From Haliangium sp963772315 (GTDB lineage: Bacteria; Myxococcota_A; Polyangia; Haliangiales; Haliangiaceae): DNA of 64,000 nucleotides. A model generated the notes under the pieces. It was given only the letters and a program-made list of their open reading frames with translations, was not told where the DNA came from and searched no databases. The DNA lies in assembly GCA_963772315.1 (NCBI GenBank), contig CAVYWJ010000003.1:2573361-2637360 (forward strand). The letters are read 5' to 3'. The position numbers and the translations under genes were made by a program. Shown here one piece after another: positions 36,597 through 47,177 of this stretch. Position 1 is the stretch's first letter, and each line of letters begins with the position of its first letter.

Positions 36597-37226
36597 ATGG
36601 ACGCGAGCGACGCCGACCTGCTCGATCGCTGGCGCCGCGGCGACCTGGCCGCGGGCGAGACGCTGTTCCAGCGCTACTACGACGCGGTCGAGCGCTTCTT
36701 CCTCAACAAGCTCTCGGCCGAGGTCGTCGATCTCGTCCAGGAGACCTTCATCGCCTGCGTCGAGGGTCGCGACCGCGTCGCCGACGACGGCCGCTTCCGC
36801 TCGTACCTCTTCTCCGTGGCGTACAACGTCCTGCGCAAGCACCTGCGCGAGCGCTACCGCAGCGGCGACCAGCTCGACTTCGAGGAGGTATCCGCGCACG
36901 AAATCGCGCCCGGCCCGGGCACCATGCTCGGCAAGCTGCGCGAGCAGCGCCTGCTGCTCGATGCCCTGCGCCACATCCCGGTCGATCTGCAGGTGGTGCT
37001 GGAGCTCCACTACTGGGAGCAGATGACCACCGAGGACATGGCCGCGATCCTCGGCGTGCCCTCGGGCACGGCGCGCAGCCGGCTGCGCCGCGCGCGCGAG
37101 CAGCTCCAGGCAGCCATGGAGCGGCTGGCCGAGTCGCCCGAGGAGCTGCACAGCACCATCACCAACCTCGATGACTGGGCGGCGCAGTGCCGCGCGTCCC
37201 TGGCCGAGCTCGCGGCCGGCGCGTGA
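36597..37226 (+). CDS. ECF-type RNA polymerase sigma factor
   Basis: 209 residues. Region 2 is seen in LLDRWRRGDLAAGETLFQRY and VVDLVQETFIACVEG followed by FRSYLFSVAYNVLRKHLR (about 8-85); region 4 is LRHIPVDLQVVLELHYWEQM with TTEDMAAILGVPSGTARSRL (about 125-170). It should direct RNA polymerase to a stress- or surface-related promoter set. No anti-sigma gene is adjacent, and the C-terminal 40 residues after region 4 might have a control role. The small spacing behind the lipase/chaperone genes suggests at most loose linkage. Confidence 0.88.
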   Translation: MDASDADLLDRWRRGDLAAGETLFQRYYDAVERFFLNKLSAEVVDLVQETFIACVEGRDRVADDGRFRSYLFSVAYNVLRKHLRERYRSGDQLDFEEVSAHEIAPGPGTMLGKLREQRLLLDALRHIPVDLQVVLELHYWEQMTTEDMAAILGVPSGTARSRLRRAREQLQAAMERLAESPEELHSTITNLDDWAAQCRASLAELAAGA

Positions 37227-37237
37227 TGCGTCCGCGT

Positions 37238-37256
37238 GGCGCGCGGCATGCGCGCC
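37238..37256. terminator. Hairpin between convergent genes
   Basis: GGCGCGC, a 5-nt loop and GCGCGCC, 11 bp past the sigma-factor stop and 13 bp before the opposing gene's stop; usable on both strands. Confidence 0.5.
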
Positions 37257-37269
37257 GGCGCTGATGCGG

Positions 37270-37707
37270 TCAGCCTTGCTTGGGCCTGGAGCCGACGACG
37301 ACGTTGTTGCTCGGGCCGCCGCGTGTGATCACGACCGTGGGATCGGCCAGGACGCCCTTCACCTTGATGGTGAACGTGTCCTTCACCTGGACGACCGTGC
37401 TCAGCATGTTGCACGTCGCCGACGAATAGTAGATAGGGGCGCCCCCAGCTTTGCCTTGGCTAGGAGTCCAGCTCCACGAGCCCGACGAGTCCGACGTGTT
37501 TTTCACATCGACCTCGCCATTCGCGCTCAAGACCGTCACCGTGACGCTCAAAGCCTCCGTACTTCCCGAGAAGGTGTCCGTCACCTGGTCCGATGCGTCG
37601 AGCGCTGCGCAGGGGTTGGCCAAGAAGAGCTGTACTTTGTTGCTGCTGCTGTCCAGAGCGGCGACGATCGTGATCTGAGTCTGCTTGGAGAGATTGTCGG
37701 TTGTCAT
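37270..37707 (-). CDS. Hypothetical beta-rich protein downstream of the Ser/Thr kinase
   Basis: 145 residues without a signal peptide. The sequence alternates short strands rich in Thr, Ser and Val (QTQITIVAALDSSS, SVTVTVLSANGEVDV, VKDTFTIKVKG) with two Cys and a Trp pair in SWSWTP. It is reminiscent of small cytoplasmic beta-sandwich or inclusion-body (PixA/AidA-like) proteins, but this is weak. ATG 37707 is chosen because it is the first start with this composition and AGGA lies 10 bp upstream. It begins 32 bp after the kinase gene ends, on the same strand, so the kinase may phosphorylate it or share its promoter. Confidence 0.5.
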   Translation of the reverse strand: MTTDNLSKQTQITIVAALDSSSNKVQLFLANPCAALDASDQVTDTFSGSTEALSVTVTVLSANGEVDVKNTSDSSGSWSWTPSQGKAGGAPIYYSSATCNMLSTVVQVKDTFTIKVKGVLADPTVVITRGGPSNNVVVGSRPKQG

Positions 37708-37739
37708 GCTGTTTGTTCCTATGCTGTGTGTCGGTTCGA

Positions 37740-40700
37740 TCAAGGCCGGCCGCGCTGGCGCAGCCAGTCCGTGATTGCTTCGGTGGGTCTCTGTCCTGCC
37801 TCGCCCGAGGCGGCGAAGATCCGGCGCGCCTCCCCGGCCATGTCGAGCGCGCGCTGCGGGGCTCGCCGGGCCTGGCCGGTCACTGCCTGGGCCAGGGTCC
37901 ACAGCGCCTCGGCGCGCTCCAGATCTTGCCCGGGCTGCTGGTCGAACAGCGCCAGGGCGCGCTTCAGCGCGGCAATGGCGCCATTGCCGTCGCGCTTGCC
38001 CCACAGCGCCACGCCGCGGCCCTTCCACAGCACGGCCATGATGCCGGGCACGTCGTACGCGGAGCCGGTCAGGATGTGCGCGGCCTGGTCGAATCCGGCC
38101 ACGGCGTCCTCGTGACGCCCGAGCCGGAGCATCGTCTCGGCCAGGTTCAGCCGCGTCACGCCGACCATGGGGGCCTCGCTGCCGAGGTTGCGGATCTGGA
38201 TCTCGAGCGCGGCCTGGTACGCCGCGAGCGACGCGTCGTAGCGCTCTCGCCGGAACTCGATGACGCCGAGCACCACGTACGGCTCGGCCAGCATGGCGTG
38301 CCCGGCGCCCAGCGCGTGCTCGTAGATGCGCAGGCTCTCGCGTGCATGCCCCAGGGCAGGCTCGAGGTTGCCGCGCTGCTGCGCCACGTTGGCCAGCGCC
38401 AGCTGGATCCTGCCCACCTCCAGGTGATTCTCGTCGTACGCGGCCATCCAGATGCCGAGCGCGACCCGCAGGATCTCGTGCGCCTCGTCCATGCGTCCGG
38501 TCTCCTGCAGCGCCAGGGCGTGATCGACGAGCAAGCGCGCCTCGTGCGGATGGCCCGCCCCGAGGGCGGCCTGCAGGGCGCTCCGGGCCTGCCGGTACAG
38601 CGCGTCCGCCTGCTCGTGCTGGCCCGCCGCGTGGAGGGTGTTGGCCAGCGCGTGCTGCGCCCTGGCCAGGGCCACGCGCTCTGCCTCGCCAGCGAAGAGC
38701 TCCAGGGCCGCGCGCTGCTGCCGCTCGGCGTCAGGGTAGCGCCCGTCGCGGTAGTGAAGCGCGCCGATCTCCTGCTCGATCGCGCCGCGCTGCCGGGGCG
38801 CATCACCGGCGCGCTCGACCGCGGCGCGCGCTCGTCGCGACCAGGCGTGGGCCTGCGCGGTGGTGTCGTGATTCCTGCGGGCCACGTGGACGAGATCGAG
38901 CCAGATCTCGGCCGCCAGCGCGTCGTGGCGCATGCCCTCCGCGATGTCGAGCGCCTCGAAGAGGCGCGCCGTGGCCGTCTCGACGTGCCCGGCGTCCGCG
39001 CGCCGTGCCGTGGTGCGCCCGACCGCGTGCAGCGCCTCGGCCACCAGCGGCCGGTAGCCGAGGTTCCGGGCCCGTCCCAGCTCGACCGCGGCCGCATCCT
39101 CGGCCGCGCGATACTGGCCGAGCAGCTCCAGCACGTGCACGCTCGCGAGCTGCTCGCGCACCGCGGCCACCGCGACCGCGATCTCGGGCTCGGCCGGCGG
39201 CGCCGGCGCCAGCAGCATCCGCTCGGCGTCCCGGCACGCACCTGGATCGGGCAGCGACGTCGCGGCCTCGACCGCATGCTCGACCGTCTCCGCGCGCGCC
39301 TCCCCCAGCGCGTGCGCGAGCGCCGCGAGCTGCTGCGAGCCGCGCGTGAGGCACAGCATGCGCCGGTCGAAGAGATCGGACGACTGGGTGCGCTGCACGT
39401 GCGTGGCCTGGCACGCGTCCCCGGCCTGGTCGCGCCAGCTCTCGACATAGCCGTCGAGCAGCGCGGCCGTGCGGTCCCAGGTGGGCGCGGCATAGGCCAG
39501 CCCCGTGCGCGTAAACGCCATGCGGATCCGGTCGCGTGCTGCGGCGGTCCAGTGCGTGTCGATCTGCTCGGTCACCGCGGCGCAGGGATCGCTGGCCTGG
39601 CCCGGCCCCACCACGACAAACGCCACGATGCTGGCCGCGGCCAGCGCTGCGCCCACGGCGACCAGGCGTCGCCTGCGCGCGCGCGGCTCGCTGTGCTCCA
39701 GCACGTCGAGGAGCGCGCCCATGTCCGGGAAGCGCGCGGCCGGATCGCGCGCGAGCCCGCGCAGCAGCGCCTGGCGGATCGACGCCGGCACCTCCACGCC
39801 GCGCGGCGGCGGCGCGATCTCGCCGCTGTCGAGCGCGAGCACGAGCTCGAAGAAGCCCTGGCCGGCGAACGGAAACTCGTCGTACAGCGCGTGATACAGG
39901 GTCACGCAGAAGCTGAATTGATCGCTGCGGTGATCGGCCAGCTGGCCGCGCATCTGCTCGGGCGCCATGTAGCGTGGCGTGCCGAGGATGGTGCCCGTGG
40001 CCGTGAGCTTGACCGCCGCCTCCAGCCGCGGCGCGCTCTGGCCCTCGCTCTGCGCGCCGGCGCCGAGCTCCACGGTGGTCTGGTCAACCTCGCTGTCTGC
40101 CAGCGTGCGCATGCCATCCGTGGTCGAGGCGCCCGGAGCGCCCGAGGCATCGGAGGTGTCGCCGACCGCCCGCGCCAGCCCGAAGTCGACCACGCGCACG
40201 CGGCCATCGTCACCGACCAGCGCGTTGTCGGGCTTGAAGTCGCGGTGAGCCAGCCCCGCGCGATGCGCGGCCTCCAGGCCCCGTCCAGCCGCGACGAAGA
40301 TCCGCAGCACCTCGCGCCGGCGCAGCCCGGCCGGCATGTCGGCCAGGCTCTGGAGCCACCGCGACAGCGTCACGCCGTGGATGAACTCCATGGCGATGAA
40401 CACCCGGTCCTCGTACGTGCCGGCCTCGTACACCTGGACCACGTTGGGGTGTGACAGCCGCGCCAGCGTCTGGGCCTCGCGCAGCAGCCGGGCATCGGCC
40501 CGGGTCGCCGCCCTGGTGCCCGCGCGCACCAGCTTGAGCGCCACCTTGCGATCGAGCTGAGCGTCGTAGGCCGCGAAGATCTCGCCCATGCTGCCGGAGC
40601 CGATCGACTCCAGCAGCGTGAAGCGCCCGATGCGCACCGGCTCCAGCTTGCGAAACAGGCCCTCCATGACCTGCGCCTTCCTCACCTGGTGCGGGACATC

Positions 40701-40823
40701 GGCCGCAGGGCGCGGGGCCTTCGATGGTGCCTGGCCCGGAGAATCCGGGATGGTGTCGATGATGCTCTCGTCGTCGTGCATGGGAGGATCGCCTGGATGC
40801 AGCTCGGGGGAGCGCGCCGGCAC
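37740..40823 (-). CDS. Eukaryotic-like Ser/Thr protein kinase with TPR-type sensor region
   Basis: About 1027 residues. The kinase domain (about 65-335) has the Gly loop IGSGSMGEIF, catalytic Lys in KVALKLV, HRDFKPDN catalytic loop, DFGLA and APE-like MAPEQM. A membrane helix follows (LVAVGAALAAASIVAFVVV, about 393-412). The C-terminal 600 residues are repeated Ala/Leu/Glu-rich helix pairs (for example RARNLGYRPLVAEALHAVGR, ALAQLALANVAQQRGNLE-like) typical of TPR arrays. This architecture is common in Myxococcota. The start is uncertain: GTG 40823 or ATG 40781, neither with a clear ribosome-binding site. Confidence 0.88.
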   Translation of the reverse strand: MPARSPELHPGDPPMHDDESIIDTIPDSPGQAPSKAPRPAADVPHQVRKAQVMEGLFRKLEPVRIGRFTLLESIGSGSMGEIFAAYDAQLDRKVALKLVRAGTRAATRADARLLREAQTLARLSHPNVVQVYEAGTYEDRVFIAMEFIHGVTLSRWLQSLADMPAGLRRREVLRIFVAAGRGLEAAHRAGLAHRDFKPDNALVGDDGRVRVVDFGLARAVGDTSDASGAPGASTTDGMRTLADSEVDQTTVELGAGAQSEGQSAPRLEAAVKLTATGTILGTPRYMAPEQMRGQLADHRSDQFSFCVTLYHALYDEFPFAGQGFFELVLALDSGEIAPPPRGVEVPASIRQALLRGLARDPAARFPDMGALLDVLEHSEPRARRRRLVAVGAALAAASIVAFVVVGPGQASDPCAAVTEQIDTHWTAAARDRIRMAFTRTGLAYAAPTWDRTAALLDGYVESWRDQAGDACQATHVQRTQSSDLFDRRMLCLTRGSQQLAALAHALGEARAETVEHAVEAATSLPDPGACRDAERMLLAPAPPAEPEIAVAVAAVREQLASVHVLELLGQYRAAEDAAAVELGRARNLGYRPLVAEALHAVGRTTARRADAGHVETATARLFEALDIAEGMRHDALAAEIWLDLVHVARRNHDTTAQAHAWSRRARAAVERAGDAPRQRGAIEQEIGALHYRDGRYPDAERQQRAALELFAGEAERVALARAQHALANTLHAAGQHEQADALYRQARSALQAALGAGHPHEARLLVDHALALQETGRMDEAHEILRVALGIWMAAYDENHLEVGRIQLALANVAQQRGNLEPALGHARESLRIYEHALGAGHAMLAEPYVVLGVIEFRRERYDASLAAYQAALEIQIRNLGSEAPMVGVTRLNLAETMLRLGRHEDAVAGFDQAAHILTGSAYDVPGIMAVLWKGRGVALWGKRDGNGAIAALKRALALFDQQPGQDLERAEALWTLAQAVTGQARRAPQRALDMAGEARRIFAASGEAGQRPTEAITDWLRQRGRP

Positions 40824-41005
40824 TGCCGGGGCACTGCTACCTCCCGGCAGTGTCGCCAGAGCGGTTTCGGATCACAAAATCTTTCACAATCGTGCATCTG
40901 AGCAGACGCGCAGCCCCTTGCGGGGCCACGCCCAGGCCCGGGGCCATCCCCGATGCGCCGGGCCGCGCAGTTGACGGGGCCAGCTCAGGGAGCCAGGCTG
41001 CCCGC

Positions 41006-42553
41006 GTGCCCCGCTTTTCAATACTGCAGGCCCCAACGATCCGGCCGATCACTACACCCTGCCGGTCAGTGCCCGCCTGCCCGGGGTGCGCCGGCTGATC
41101 GACCAGAAGCTCTGCTTCGTCTTGCACGCCCCTCGCCAGGTCGGCAAGACGACCTCGCTCTTGGGCCTCGGCCGCGAGCTCACGGCCGAGGGCGCGTACG
41201 TCGCGGTGCTGGTATCGATGGAGGTCGGCGCCGCGTTCCCGCAGGATCCGGGCGCGGCCGAGCTGGCCATCCTCGGCGCCTGGCGCAGTCGCGCCGCGGC
41301 CCGGCTGCCAGCGGATCTCCAGCCGCCGCCCTGGCCCGATGCCTCGCCCGGCAACCGTATCGGCGCTGCGCTGCGGGCGTGGGCCGAGGCCGCGCCGCGG
41401 CCGCTGGTGCTGTTCCTCGACGAGATCGACGCCCTCCAGGAGGACGTGCTGATCTCGGTCCTGCGCCAGATTCGCGACGGCTACGCCAACCGGCCCGGGC
41501 ACTTCCCGCACTCGCTGGCGCTGGTGGGGCTGCGCGACGTGCGCGACTACAAGGTCGCGTCTGGAAGCAGCGAGCGGCTGGGCACGGCCAGCCCGTTCAA
41601 CATCAAGGTCGAATCTCTCACGCTGCGCAACTTCAATCGCGACGAGGTTGCCGCGCTGTACGGCCAGCACACGGCCGAGACCGGACAGGTGTTCCAGCCC
41701 GAGGCCGTGGAGCGCGCCTTCTACCTGACGCAGGGACAGCCGTGGCTGGTCAACGCGCTGGCGCGGCAGCTCATCGAGGTGCTGGTCGAGGATCGCGCGC
41801 AGCCGATCACCACCGCGCACGTGGACGAGGCCAGGGAGATCCTCATCCGCCGGCAGGACACGCACCTCGACAGCCTGATCGAGCGGCTGCGCGAGCCGCG
41901 GGTGCGCGCCATCATGGAGCCCATGCTTGCGGGCGACACGCTCGGCGACGTGCCCGAGGACGACCGGCGCTTCGTCGTGGACCTCGGCCTGCTCAGGCGC
42001 TCCGAGTCCGGCGGCCTGGAGGTGGCAAACCCGATCTACCGCGAGGTCATCGTGCGCACGCTCGCGGGCGGTGCGCGTGACTCGCTGCCGCAGATCCCGG
42101 CCACCTGGCTCACGGCCGACGGCCGGCTCGACACCCAGCGCCTGCTCGCGTCCTTCCTCGAGTTCTGGCGACAGCACGGCGAGCCGCTCCTGCGCACGGC
42201 GCCGTATCCGGAGGTGGCGCCGCACCTGGTGCTGATGGCGTTCCTGCACCGGGTGGTGAACGGCGGCTCGATCGAGCGCGAGTACGCCATCGGTCGCGGC
42301 CGGATGGATCTGTGCCTGCGCTACCGGGGCGAGACCCTGGCCATCGAGATCAAGGTGTGGCGCCCGGGGCGGCCCGATCCGTTCGCCGAGGGCCTCGGAC
42401 AGCTCGACGGTTACCTGGCCGGGCTCGGGGCTCGACACCGGCTGGCTGGTGATCTTCGATCGGCGGCCCGGCGCGCCGCCCGTGGAGGAGCGTCTCGGGA
42501 CGAGCACCTCGACCACCCCCGCGGGGCGCCAGGTCACCGTGGTCCGCGCCTGA
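41006..42553 (+). CDS. AAA ATPase with C-terminal PD-(D/E)XK nuclease-like domain
   Basis: About 515 residues. Walker A is in APRQVGKTTSL, Walker B in LVLFLDEID, and a sensor region in LALVGLRDVRDY, matching AAA-like ATPases found alone in bacterial genomes. Near the end, RGRMDLCLRYRGETLAIEIK has the E-x-K and D of a PD-(D/E)XK nuclease. Family proteins begin with an FNTAGP-type motif, here at 41017, which points to GTG 41006 with one base missing near 41016; otherwise ATG 41086. One extra G near 42430 shifts the end; skipping it gives LDTGWLVIFDRRPGAP and a stop at 42553. Possible role in defence or mobile-element control. Confidence 0.65.
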
Positions 42554-42759
42554 ACGCGCGACCAGCAGCCATCGCTCGCTCGCCCGCCCGACAGGCGCCC
42601 GGCACGCCCGAACCGGCCCTGGCCTCCCGGCTGCCGTGAGCCGGAGGCCGCCAGGTCCAGAGCGCCGGCCGGCCGGCGCGCCCGGCTGATAGTCGGGGGC
42701 TATCGAATTGGTAGCGACAATGTCCTGGTTGTAACCCCGCGAACTGTGTTTACTGGTGC

Positions 42760-42780
42760 CGTTGGGATGACAGCCCAACG
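42760..42780 (+). promoter_or_regulatory. Stem-loop directly before a ribosome-binding site
   Basis: CGTTGGG, a 7-nt loop and CCCAACG end one base before GGAGGT (42782-42787), which lies 10 bp before the ATG at 42798. Such a stem could control translation of the peroxidase gene or protect the mRNA 5' end. Confidence 0.4.
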
Positions 42781-42797
42781 CGGAGGTACAAGAAGCA

Positions 42798-44111
42798 ATG
42801 AATCATCATCCACGTGATCACTTATGGTCCCAAGGCCCGCTCGCCGGTCTGCTGCTGCTCGTGGCGGCGTGTTCGCAGCCGGCGTCCGCAGCGGACAAGG
42901 ACAACCTGCACGGGGCGGCCCCGGTCGCCGAGCAACAGAAGCGGCTATCTGCGCTGCTCACCCACGACACGTCGAAGCCGCCCCGTGGCATCGATCCGTT
43001 GATCTGGGCGGCGCTGGTGCCCGATGACAACAAGCTGACGCCGGCGCGGATAGAGCTTGGGCGCAAGCTCTACTTCGATGCCCGGCTCTCGAGCGACGGC
43101 ACCGTCTCCTGCGCCACCTGCCACGACGTGACCCGCTGCGTTCACCGACCGCCGGCCGGTCTCCGAAGGCATCGGCGAGCAGCTCGGCCAGCGCAACTCG
43201 CCGACCACGATGAACGCCGCGCTCTTCCAGACCCAGTTCTGGGACGGCCGTGCGAAGACGCTCGAGGACCAGGCCAAGCTGCCGATCCTCAATCCGATCG
43301 AGATGGGCATGCCGGACGAGAAGGCCGCCGTGGCGGCCATCGCCGGCGATCCCGAGTACAAGCGCATGTTCGAGGCCGCGTACGGACGCGCCGGTCAACT
43401 ACGAGGACATCGGCCGCGCCATCGCCAGCTTCGAGCGCACGCTGATCTTCCTCGACGCGCCCTTCGATCGCTTCCTCGCCGGGGACGCCAAGGCCATCTC
43501 GGATCCGGCCAAGCGCGGCTGGGTGCTCTTCAACGGCAAGGCGCGCTGCGTGACGTGCCACCCGGTCAACGCGTCGAGCCCGCTCGGCAGCGACAACCGC
43601 TTCCACAACATCGGCGTGTCCGCGCGCCACCAGAACTTCGAGGGCCTGGCCTCCAAGGCGCTGGCCGCGCTGGAGAAGGACCCGTCGCTCGAGAACATCG
43701 ACAAGCTCGCGCTCGGCGACCGAGCTGTCCGAGCTCGGCCGCTTCCTGGTCACCAAGAACCACTCCGACATCGGCGCGCTTCCGACCCCGCAGCTCCGCA
43801 ACATCGGCATCACCGCGCCGTACATGCACGACGGCTCGCTGCAGACGCTGTGGGACGTGATGGATCACTACAACAAAGGCGGCGAGCCGAATCCGTATCC
43901 TCGACGGCGGCATCGAGCCGCTCGCGCTGACCGAGGGCGAGATCGACGATGTCGTCGCCTTCATGTTCGCGCTCACCGACGTGCGCTTTGCGCAAGAACG
44001 GCGAGGCAGAGGACGAAGCGGCAGCGCCAGCACGCCGCGAAGGCAGCGCCCGTTCCGCAACGACGCCCTGGCGCAGCGCCGGGACATCTCATTCGAAAGC
44101 GAGCCAAGTGA
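42798..44111 (+). pseudogene. Di-heme cytochrome c peroxidase (MauG-like) lipoprotein, frame-broken
   Basis: A lipoprotein signal (LLLLVAACSQ) is followed by two c-type heme sites, CATCH and CVTCH, and the peroxidase signatures FWDGRAKTLEDQA, NPIEMGMP, APYMHDGSLQTLWDVMDHY and NKGGEPNPY. Such enzymes reduce peroxide or oxidise partner proteins in the periplasm. The protein is readable end to end only by skipping one base at each of about seven places: 43137, 43390-43393, 43718-43721, 43899-43902, 43993, 44015 and 44052. Every break is an extra base; none is an in-frame stop or a lost motif. The C-terminal end is unclear (TGA at 44109 needs further shifts). Either recent decay or sequence error. 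Confidence 0.75.
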
Positions 44112-44120
44112 GGAGACCCA

Positions 44121-45253
<1,133 letters not shown>

Positions 45254-45264
45254 GGAGGACAGGC

Positions 45265-45937
45265 ATGCGCAATCTAGTCATCATCATCTCTGCGGTCGCG
45301 ATCGGCGGCTGCGGTTCGAGCACGAGCACGAGCGGCGAGCCCACGAACGCCACCAAGGACGGCACCATCGAGGTCAAGCTCTGTGACAACGAGACCACGG
45401 TGGCCATCCCGTCCGACATGACCAAGACGCGCGAGAGCGGCCAGACCGTGGCCGACTCGCTCATGGCCCAGTGGAAGCAGAAGAATCCCAATCTCGACTG
45501 GGAGGCGGATGTGAAGCGGTCGCATCCGCGCATCCCGCCGCCGGACGACAACTCCGAGATCCTGGCCGGCGCGCAGCACGAGGGGCAGACCTACGGGCGC
45601 TTCTCCAAGCAGGACGTGCAGACCTGGGAGCGCGAGCTCGAGAAGCTGGTGCTCGAAGGAGCGGGCGTGTTCCACGACGCCGACCGGCTGGGCAGCACGA
45701 TCGCGGTCTCGTGCGACATGTGCCATCCCGACGCGGACCAACACGCACCCCGAGACGTACCCGAAGTTTCAGACCCAGCTCGGACGCGTGGTCCTCTTGC
45801 GCGACATGATCAACTGGTGCATCGAGCACCCCGTGCGCGGCCAGCCGCTCGCGGCCGACGATCCGCGGATGCGCGCGATGGAGGCGTACATCTTCGCGTC
45901 GCGCAAGGGCGAAGCGCTGAACTACGGGCGCCACTAG
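45265..45937 (+). pseudogene. Cytochrome c lipoprotein, one frame break
   Basis: About 223 residues. It has a short lipoprotein signal (LVIIISAVAIGGCG) and a single c-type heme site CDMCH at about residue 155, followed by the HPETYPKFQ and MINWCIEHPVRG motifs of mono-heme electron-transfer cytochromes. One extra base at 45736-45739 must be skipped to continue from CHPDA to NTHPETYPKF. GAGGAGG precedes the ATG. Lying behind a MauG-like peroxidase and an exported phosphoesterase, it is probably the electron donor or acceptor for the peroxidase. Confidence 0.7.
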
Positions 45938-45951
45938 GAAAGAGCGAGCCT

Positions 45952-45986
45952 GGAGGGAGTGAACCTCCGGGAGCGAACATTCCCGG
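45952..45986 (+). terminator. Overlapping hairpins after the cytochrome cluster
   Basis: GGAGG/CCTCC (45952-45968) and CCGGGA/TCCCGG (45967-45986) are alternative stems 15-50 bp past the last stop. No U-run follows. Confidence 0.35.
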
Positions 45987-46109
45987 AATCTGCCTCCATG
46001 CGGCGAGAGTGTCGCGTGCGCAGCTCGCAAGTGCTCACCTCGATGGAGCGTTCGGGCTCGACGAGATTATCGAGATCCCCGACCCAACCTGAGCACCCGC
46101 GCTGCGCGC

Positions 46110-47174
46110 TCACGCGGCCGAGAAGCGGTACTCGATGGTGTGCTGGTACGTCTGTCCAGGGCGCAGCACGGGCGAGGGAAAGCCCGGCTCGTTGATCGCG
46201 TTGGGGAAACACTGGGGCTCGAGGCAGAGCCCGCCGTACTGCTGGTAGACGTGCCCGCCCTTGCCGATCAGCGTGCCGTCCAGGAAGTTCCCGGAGTAGA
46301 CCTGCAGCCCCGGCGCCGTGGTGAACACGTCGAGCACGCGGCCACTCTCGGGCTCGCGCACCGTCGCCGCATGCGCCAGCCCGGCCTGGCTGCGCTCCAG
46401 CCCGAAGTTCGTGTCATAGCCCGCCGGCACCAGCCCAGTCTGCGTCCGGTGCTCGCCGATCCGCTTGGCCGTGCGGAAGTCGAACGCCGTGCCCTCTACC
46501 GGCGCAATCTCGCCCGTCGGAATCAGCTCGCCGTCCGTCGGCGTGTAGTGCGATGCAGCGATCCGCAATTCGTGCCCCAGGATATCCCCCTTGCCCGGCT
46601 CACCGAGGTTGAAATAGCTATGATGCGTCAGGCTGACGAGCGTCGGCGCATCGGTGCTGGCGGTGTACTCGACGCGCAACGCACTGCCCAGCAGCGTGTA
46701 CACGGTCGTCGCGGTCACGCTGCCCGGATATCCCTCCTCGCCATCCGCGCTCGTGTAGCGCAGCGTCACGGCCGGCCCATCCGCGGTCATCCCGGCCGAC
46801 GCCGTCCACACCCGCCGATCGAAGCCCCGCACGCCCCCATGCAGGTGATGCCCGTTGTTGTTGCACGGCAAGCGGTACTCCTTGCCATCCAGCGTGAACT
46901 GCCCGCGTGCGATCCGATTGGCCACGCGCCCCACGGTCGCGCCAAAGTACGGATGCTCCCCGAGGTAACCGTCCAGTCGGTCGAAGCCCAGCACCACATC
47001 CGCGCTCACGCCCTCTCGATCGGGCACGTGCAGCTCGGTGAGGACGGCGCCATACGTGATGACCTCGGCGGTCATGCCCGCATGACGCAGGACGTAACAG
47101 TCGATGTCCACGCCGTCGGCGGTGCCGAACGGAAGCGTGTCCACGCTCGTGCTGGCAGGCGATGTATTCTTCAT
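46110..47174 (-). CDS. galM: Aldose 1-epimerase (galactose mutarotase)
   Basis: 354 residues, the usual length. Active-site His residues occur in NGHHLHGG and SLTHHSYFNLG, and the catalytic Glu in GLCLEPQ, with the family pattern NRIARGQFTLDG. The enzyme interconverts alpha and beta anomers of hexoses in sugar breakdown. ATG 47174 is chosen because the conserved domain begins soon after; the longer open frame upstream runs over the divergent lipoprotein gene. The two genes start only 3 bp apart in opposite directions, so their promoters must lie inside each other's coding sequence or the lipoprotein starts further in. Confidence 0.9.
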   Translation of the reverse strand: MKNTSPASTSVDTLPFGTADGVDIDCYVLRHAGMTAEVITYGAVLTELHVPDREGVSADVVLGFDRLDGYLGEHPYFGATVGRVANRIARGQFTLDGKEYRLPCNNNGHHLHGGVRGFDRRVWTASAGMTADGPAVTLRYTSADGEEGYPGSVTATTVYTLLGSALRVEYTASTDAPTLVSLTHHSYFNLGEPGKGDILGHELRIAASHYTPTDGELIPTGEIAPVEGTAFDFRTAKRIGEHRTQTGLVPAGYDTNFGLERSQAGLAHAATVREPESGRVLDVFTTAPGLQVYSGNFLDGTLIGKGGHVYQQYGGLCLEPQCFPNAINEPGFPSPVLRPGQTYQHTIEYRFSAA

Positions 47175-47177
47175 GGC

